A stretch of DNA of 64,000 nt, taken from the NCBI RefSeq assembly GCF_002295065.1, contig NZ_NSGG01000009.1:1-64000 (forward strand), written 5' to 3'. Below the pieces are notes generated by a model. It was not told where the DNA came from and did no database searches. It saw nothing but the letters and a program-made list of their open reading frames with translations. Position 1 is the first letter of the stretch. Each line of letters opens with the position of its first letter. The stretch is from Mesorhizobium sp. WSM3859. GTDB taxonomy: Bacteria; Pseudomonadota; Alphaproteobacteria; Rhizobiales; Rhizobiaceae. A program made the position numbers and the translations under genes. This document shows positions 63,165-64,000 of the stretch, in pieces.

Positions 63165-64000
63165 TGGTCGGCCACCAGAACGACGTCCTGCGCATCGATG
63201 CCGAGCGTGATCGGCTCGCCCGGCGCCGGCAGTTTCGCCAGCACGTCGGAACGGCAATAGTCGCGCAACGTCACCTGCCGGCCATCCCTGAGCGTCGCGT
63301 AGCAGACGAAGCTGTCGCCCTGATAGATGACGTCGCCGACGGTCGCCGGCAGCAGGTTGACGCCGCCGGCCTCGTCGGCGTCGGCGACCAGGCGCAGCTT
63401 TTCCGGCCGCACCACCATGAGATGCCGGCCGGCGGACGGCGCGGTCGTGGTCATGCGAAGCTTCCTGTCCTCGTACCAGACGCTGCCGTTGCGGCTCTCT
63501 ACGGGAACGAAGCTGGACTCGCCGATGAAGCCGGCGACGAACTTGGTCTGCGGCCTGGCGTAAAGAACCTCGGGCTGGTCGATCTGCTCGATGCGACCGG
63601 CATTCATGACGGCGATGCGGTCCGACATGGTGATCGCCTCACGCTGGTCGTGCGTGACGTAGACCGTGGTCATGCCCAGCCTGCGATGCAGGTTGCGCAG
63701 CTCGATCTGCATGTGCTCGCGCAGGCTCTTGTCGAGCGCCGACAGCGGCTCGTCCATCAAAACGATGCGCGGCTCGAAAACGATGGCGCGGGCCAGAGCC
63801 ACGCGCTGGCGCTGGCCGCCGGAGAGCTGGTCGACACGGCGCTCGCCAAGGCCTTTCAACTGCACCAGGTCCAATGCCCGCTCGACGCGTTCCGCCGTTT
63901 CGGCCGCCGATACGTGGCGCTGCTTCAGCGGAAAGGCGATGTTGTGGAAGACGTTCATATGCGGGAACAGCGCATAGTTCTGGAACACCATTCCGATGTT
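63161..64000 (-). CDS. Polyamine-type ABC transporter ATP-binding protein (5' end outside window)
   Basis: The visible part starts at the Q-loop (NIGMVFQNYALFPHMNV), so Walker A lies beyond the window edge. Signature LSGGQRQRVALARA, Walker B RIVLMDEPLSALD and switch VTHDQREA are intact, followed by a C-terminal TOBE domain (VRPEKLRLVAD onward). This is the PotA/FbpC-like group. The binding protein is not in the window. It begins an operon that continues into the two permeases, ggt, the ligase and panE by overlapping or close genes. Confidence 0.88.
   Translation of the reverse strand, partial: NIGMVFQNYALFPHMNVFHNIAFPLKQRHVSAAETAERVERALDLVQLKGLGERRVDQLSGGQRQRVALARAIVFEPRIVLMDEPLSALDKSLREHMQIELRNLHRRLGMTTVYVTHDQREAITMSDRIAVMNAGRIEQIDQPEVLYARPQTKFVAGFIGESSFVPVESRNGSVWYEDRKLRMTTTAPSAGRHLMVVRPEKLRLVADADEAGGVNLLPATVGDVIYQGDSFVCYATLRDGRQVTLRDYCRSDVLAKLPAPGEPITLGIDAQDVVLVADQ

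Overview
The window reads as chromosomal sequence of a high-GC alphaproteobacterium of the Rhizobiales, most likely Mesorhizobium or a close relative. This is inferred from the gene repertoire, the density of rare-sugar ABC transporters and LysR regulators, a second short FtsZ, an alphaproteobacterial LexA-type box, and three families of dispersed palindromic intergenic repeats. No rRNA, tRNA, CRISPR array or replication origin was seen. The window starts inside an IS5-like transposase gene and ends inside an ABC ATPase gene.

Region by region. 1-350: transposase N-terminus beside a paired palindromic repeat. 359-6364: a sugar ABC operon (binding protein, permease, ATPase) ending in a D-psicose/tagatose 3-epimerase-type isomerase, preceded by a LacI regulator and a divergent 2-hydroxyacid dehydrogenase; three matching AT-rich LacI-type operator candidates are visible, one inside the binding-protein coding sequence. 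6375-14493: a stress/osmolyte block (otsB, a long membrane-anchored OtsA-like protein, a glycogen-debranching-type glucosidase, a family 4 glycosyltransferase, a lipoprotein sugar dehydrogenase and a DUF2231 membrane protein). 14657-21173: an oxidoreductase operon (SDR, isopropylmalate-dehydrogenase-like, FMN hydroxyacid dehydrogenase, S-formylglutathione hydrolase) divergent from an aldehyde dehydrogenase, plus a LysR. 21457-29754: a second sugar-type ABC operon with an unusual permease fused to an SMP-30 beta-propeller, a second free SMP-30 protein, and upstream maleylacetate reductase and YciI genes. 30044-31036: a second FtsZ lacking the C-terminal tail.

31255-33350: a proline-racemase-family enzyme with Ser/Thr instead of Cys/Cys, divergent from a DHDPS-family lyase, suggesting hydroxyproline catabolism. 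33701-41073: two SDRs, a LysR, HyuA/HyuB, a 57-codon relic of an internally deleted aminotransferase, and a uronate-dehydrogenase-like protein. 41253-51114: a lipoprotein zinc peptidase, a trimethylamine-dehydrogenase-like flavoprotein, an ArgE-like deacylase, a LysR, an FMO/RidA/DUF1028 operon and a GMC oxidoreductase. 51197-51950: gene debris (ABC ATPase tail abutting an IS5 transposase tail, plus a repeat). 51968-57015: small genes, a GcvA-type LysR, an M29 aminopeptidase, DUF488, a frameshifted ArsC-family gene, an ArsR/SRPBCC pair and an NTF2-like protein. 57280-64000: an operon of polyamine-type ABC genes, gamma-glutamyltransferase, an oxalyl-CoA-synthetase-like ligase and a ketopantoate-reductase-like protein.

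Most of the region is accessory catabolism: uptake systems next to the oxidoreductases, lyases and hydrolases that would process the imported compound, each with a local LacI, LysR or ArsR regulator. The strongest leads are the LacI operator built from rare codons inside a coding sequence, the permease/SMP-30 fusion operon, the Ser/Thr proline-racemase homologue, the deleted aminotransferase relic still held by overlapping start and stop codons, and the orphan LexA-type box.
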